Source: Paenibacillus chondroitinus NBRC 15376
Lineage (GTDB): Bacteria; Bacillota; Bacilli; Paenibacillales; NBRC-103111
Length of the DNA: 64,000 nucleotides
NCBI RefSeq assembly: GCF_004000765.1
Contig: NZ_BILW01000007.1
Location: 124,001-188,000 of the forward strand
Reading direction: 5' to 3'
Shown here: positions 63,923 through 64,000 of the stretch, piece by piece
Numbering within the stretch: the first letter of the stretch is position 1
Layout: each line of letters starts with the position of its first letter
The notes under the pieces: generated by a model
The model's input: the letters and a program-made list of their open reading frames with translations, nothing else
Told to the model about the DNA's origin: nothing
Databases searched by the model: none
Made by a program: the position numbers and the translations under genes

Positions 63923-64000
63923 ATGTTAAAAATCACTCTAGAAGTCGCCAAAGTGTTGATTCACGCAGCGGAACTCAGGGCAAGGGAGCTCGGAATCGCG
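63923..64000 (+). CDS. GlcG/HbpS-like heme-binding domain protein (start only)
   Basis: Twenty-six codons are visible: MLKITLEVAKVLIHAAELRA followed by RELGIA. This pattern matches the N-terminus of the GlcG/HbpS (DUF336) family, where AL..A..KA.ELG is typical. GGGAG lies about nine bases upstream. The gene leaves the window. The assignment is tentative because only the first helix is seen. Confidence 0.45.
   Translation, partial: MLKITLEVAKVLIHAAELRARELGIA

Noticed and set aside
1..64000. CRISPR arrays, tRNA and rRNA genes, prophage or conjugation modules
   Set aside because: Looked for on both strands; no regularly spaced repeats, no tRNA-like clover sequences and no phage structural or transfer genes were seen.

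Overview
The window looks like chromosomal DNA of a spore-forming Gram-positive bacterium of the Bacillales, most likely Paenibacillaceae. The signs are two alpha/beta-type SASP genes, a GerA-family germination receptor operon, YlbJ, LytH and YunB. A sugar ABC transporter without its own ATPase sits behind a cache/AraC regulator, a common Paenibacillus arrangement. Ribosome sites are strong (AGGAGG-like), TTG and GTG starts are frequent, and many genes end in clear intrinsic terminators. No rRNA, tRNA, CRISPR array or intact insertion sequence was seen. The window cuts one gene at each end.

Layout. 1-17 kb: the N-terminus of a viroplasmin-domain RNase H, a SASP, a Fur-box-flanked siderophore uptake locus (binding protein divergent from two FecCD permeases), a chemoreceptor, oligoendopeptidase F, YycC, a membrane diguanylate cyclase, a DUF2225 protein, a truncated hemoglobin, YlbJ, an alpha-glucan phosphorylase, a PilZ protein and NAD kinase. 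17-23.5 kb: the block yutD-lipA-lytH-yunB, familiar from Bacillus, with a nickel-pincer cofactor cluster (larE-larB-larC) between lipA and lytH. The C-terminal half of LarC is a separate gene on the opposite strand. 23.7-34 kb: a degenerate IS1595-like transposase relative, a secreted CYTH-like protein, a LysR regulator divergent from an ABC importer operon that ends in a beta-CASP metallo-beta-lactamase gene, a HAD nucleotidase, a pentapeptide-repeat protein and an ECF sigma factor.

34-37 kb: a tellurite/stress-type cluster of three terD genes, a terD remnant and terC, resembling the Bacillus yceCDEF operon. It is preceded by a sequence that matches the SigW-type ECF promoter exactly. 37-43.5 kb: a five-gene germinant receptor operon (A, B, C, D and a second B), then a LysM-CAP protein behind a c-di-AMP (ydaO/yuaA) riboswitch, and a second SASP. 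43.5-55 kb: an ATP-dependent DNA ligase, an Lpl-type sugar importer with its regulator, rpmF, and an envelope operon (UgtP-like glycosyltransferase, polysaccharide deacetylase, TVP38/DedA-like protein). 54.6-64 kb: an AraC regulator and epoxide hydrolase pair, a YeiH transporter and LysR pair, a palindromic intergenic repeat, a two-component system, a thioredoxin-like/CcdA pair, an SDR oxidoreductase followed by a 54-residue ORF, and the start of a GlcG/HbpS-like gene.

The points most worth a second look are the split and inverted LarC, the ECF-type promoter and terD remnant in the ter cluster, the c-di-AMP riboswitch, the beta-CASP gene coupled to an ABC importer, the cruciform-like repeat at 58978-59158, and several small genes (32, 33, 54, 54 and 75 residues) with good ribosome sites.
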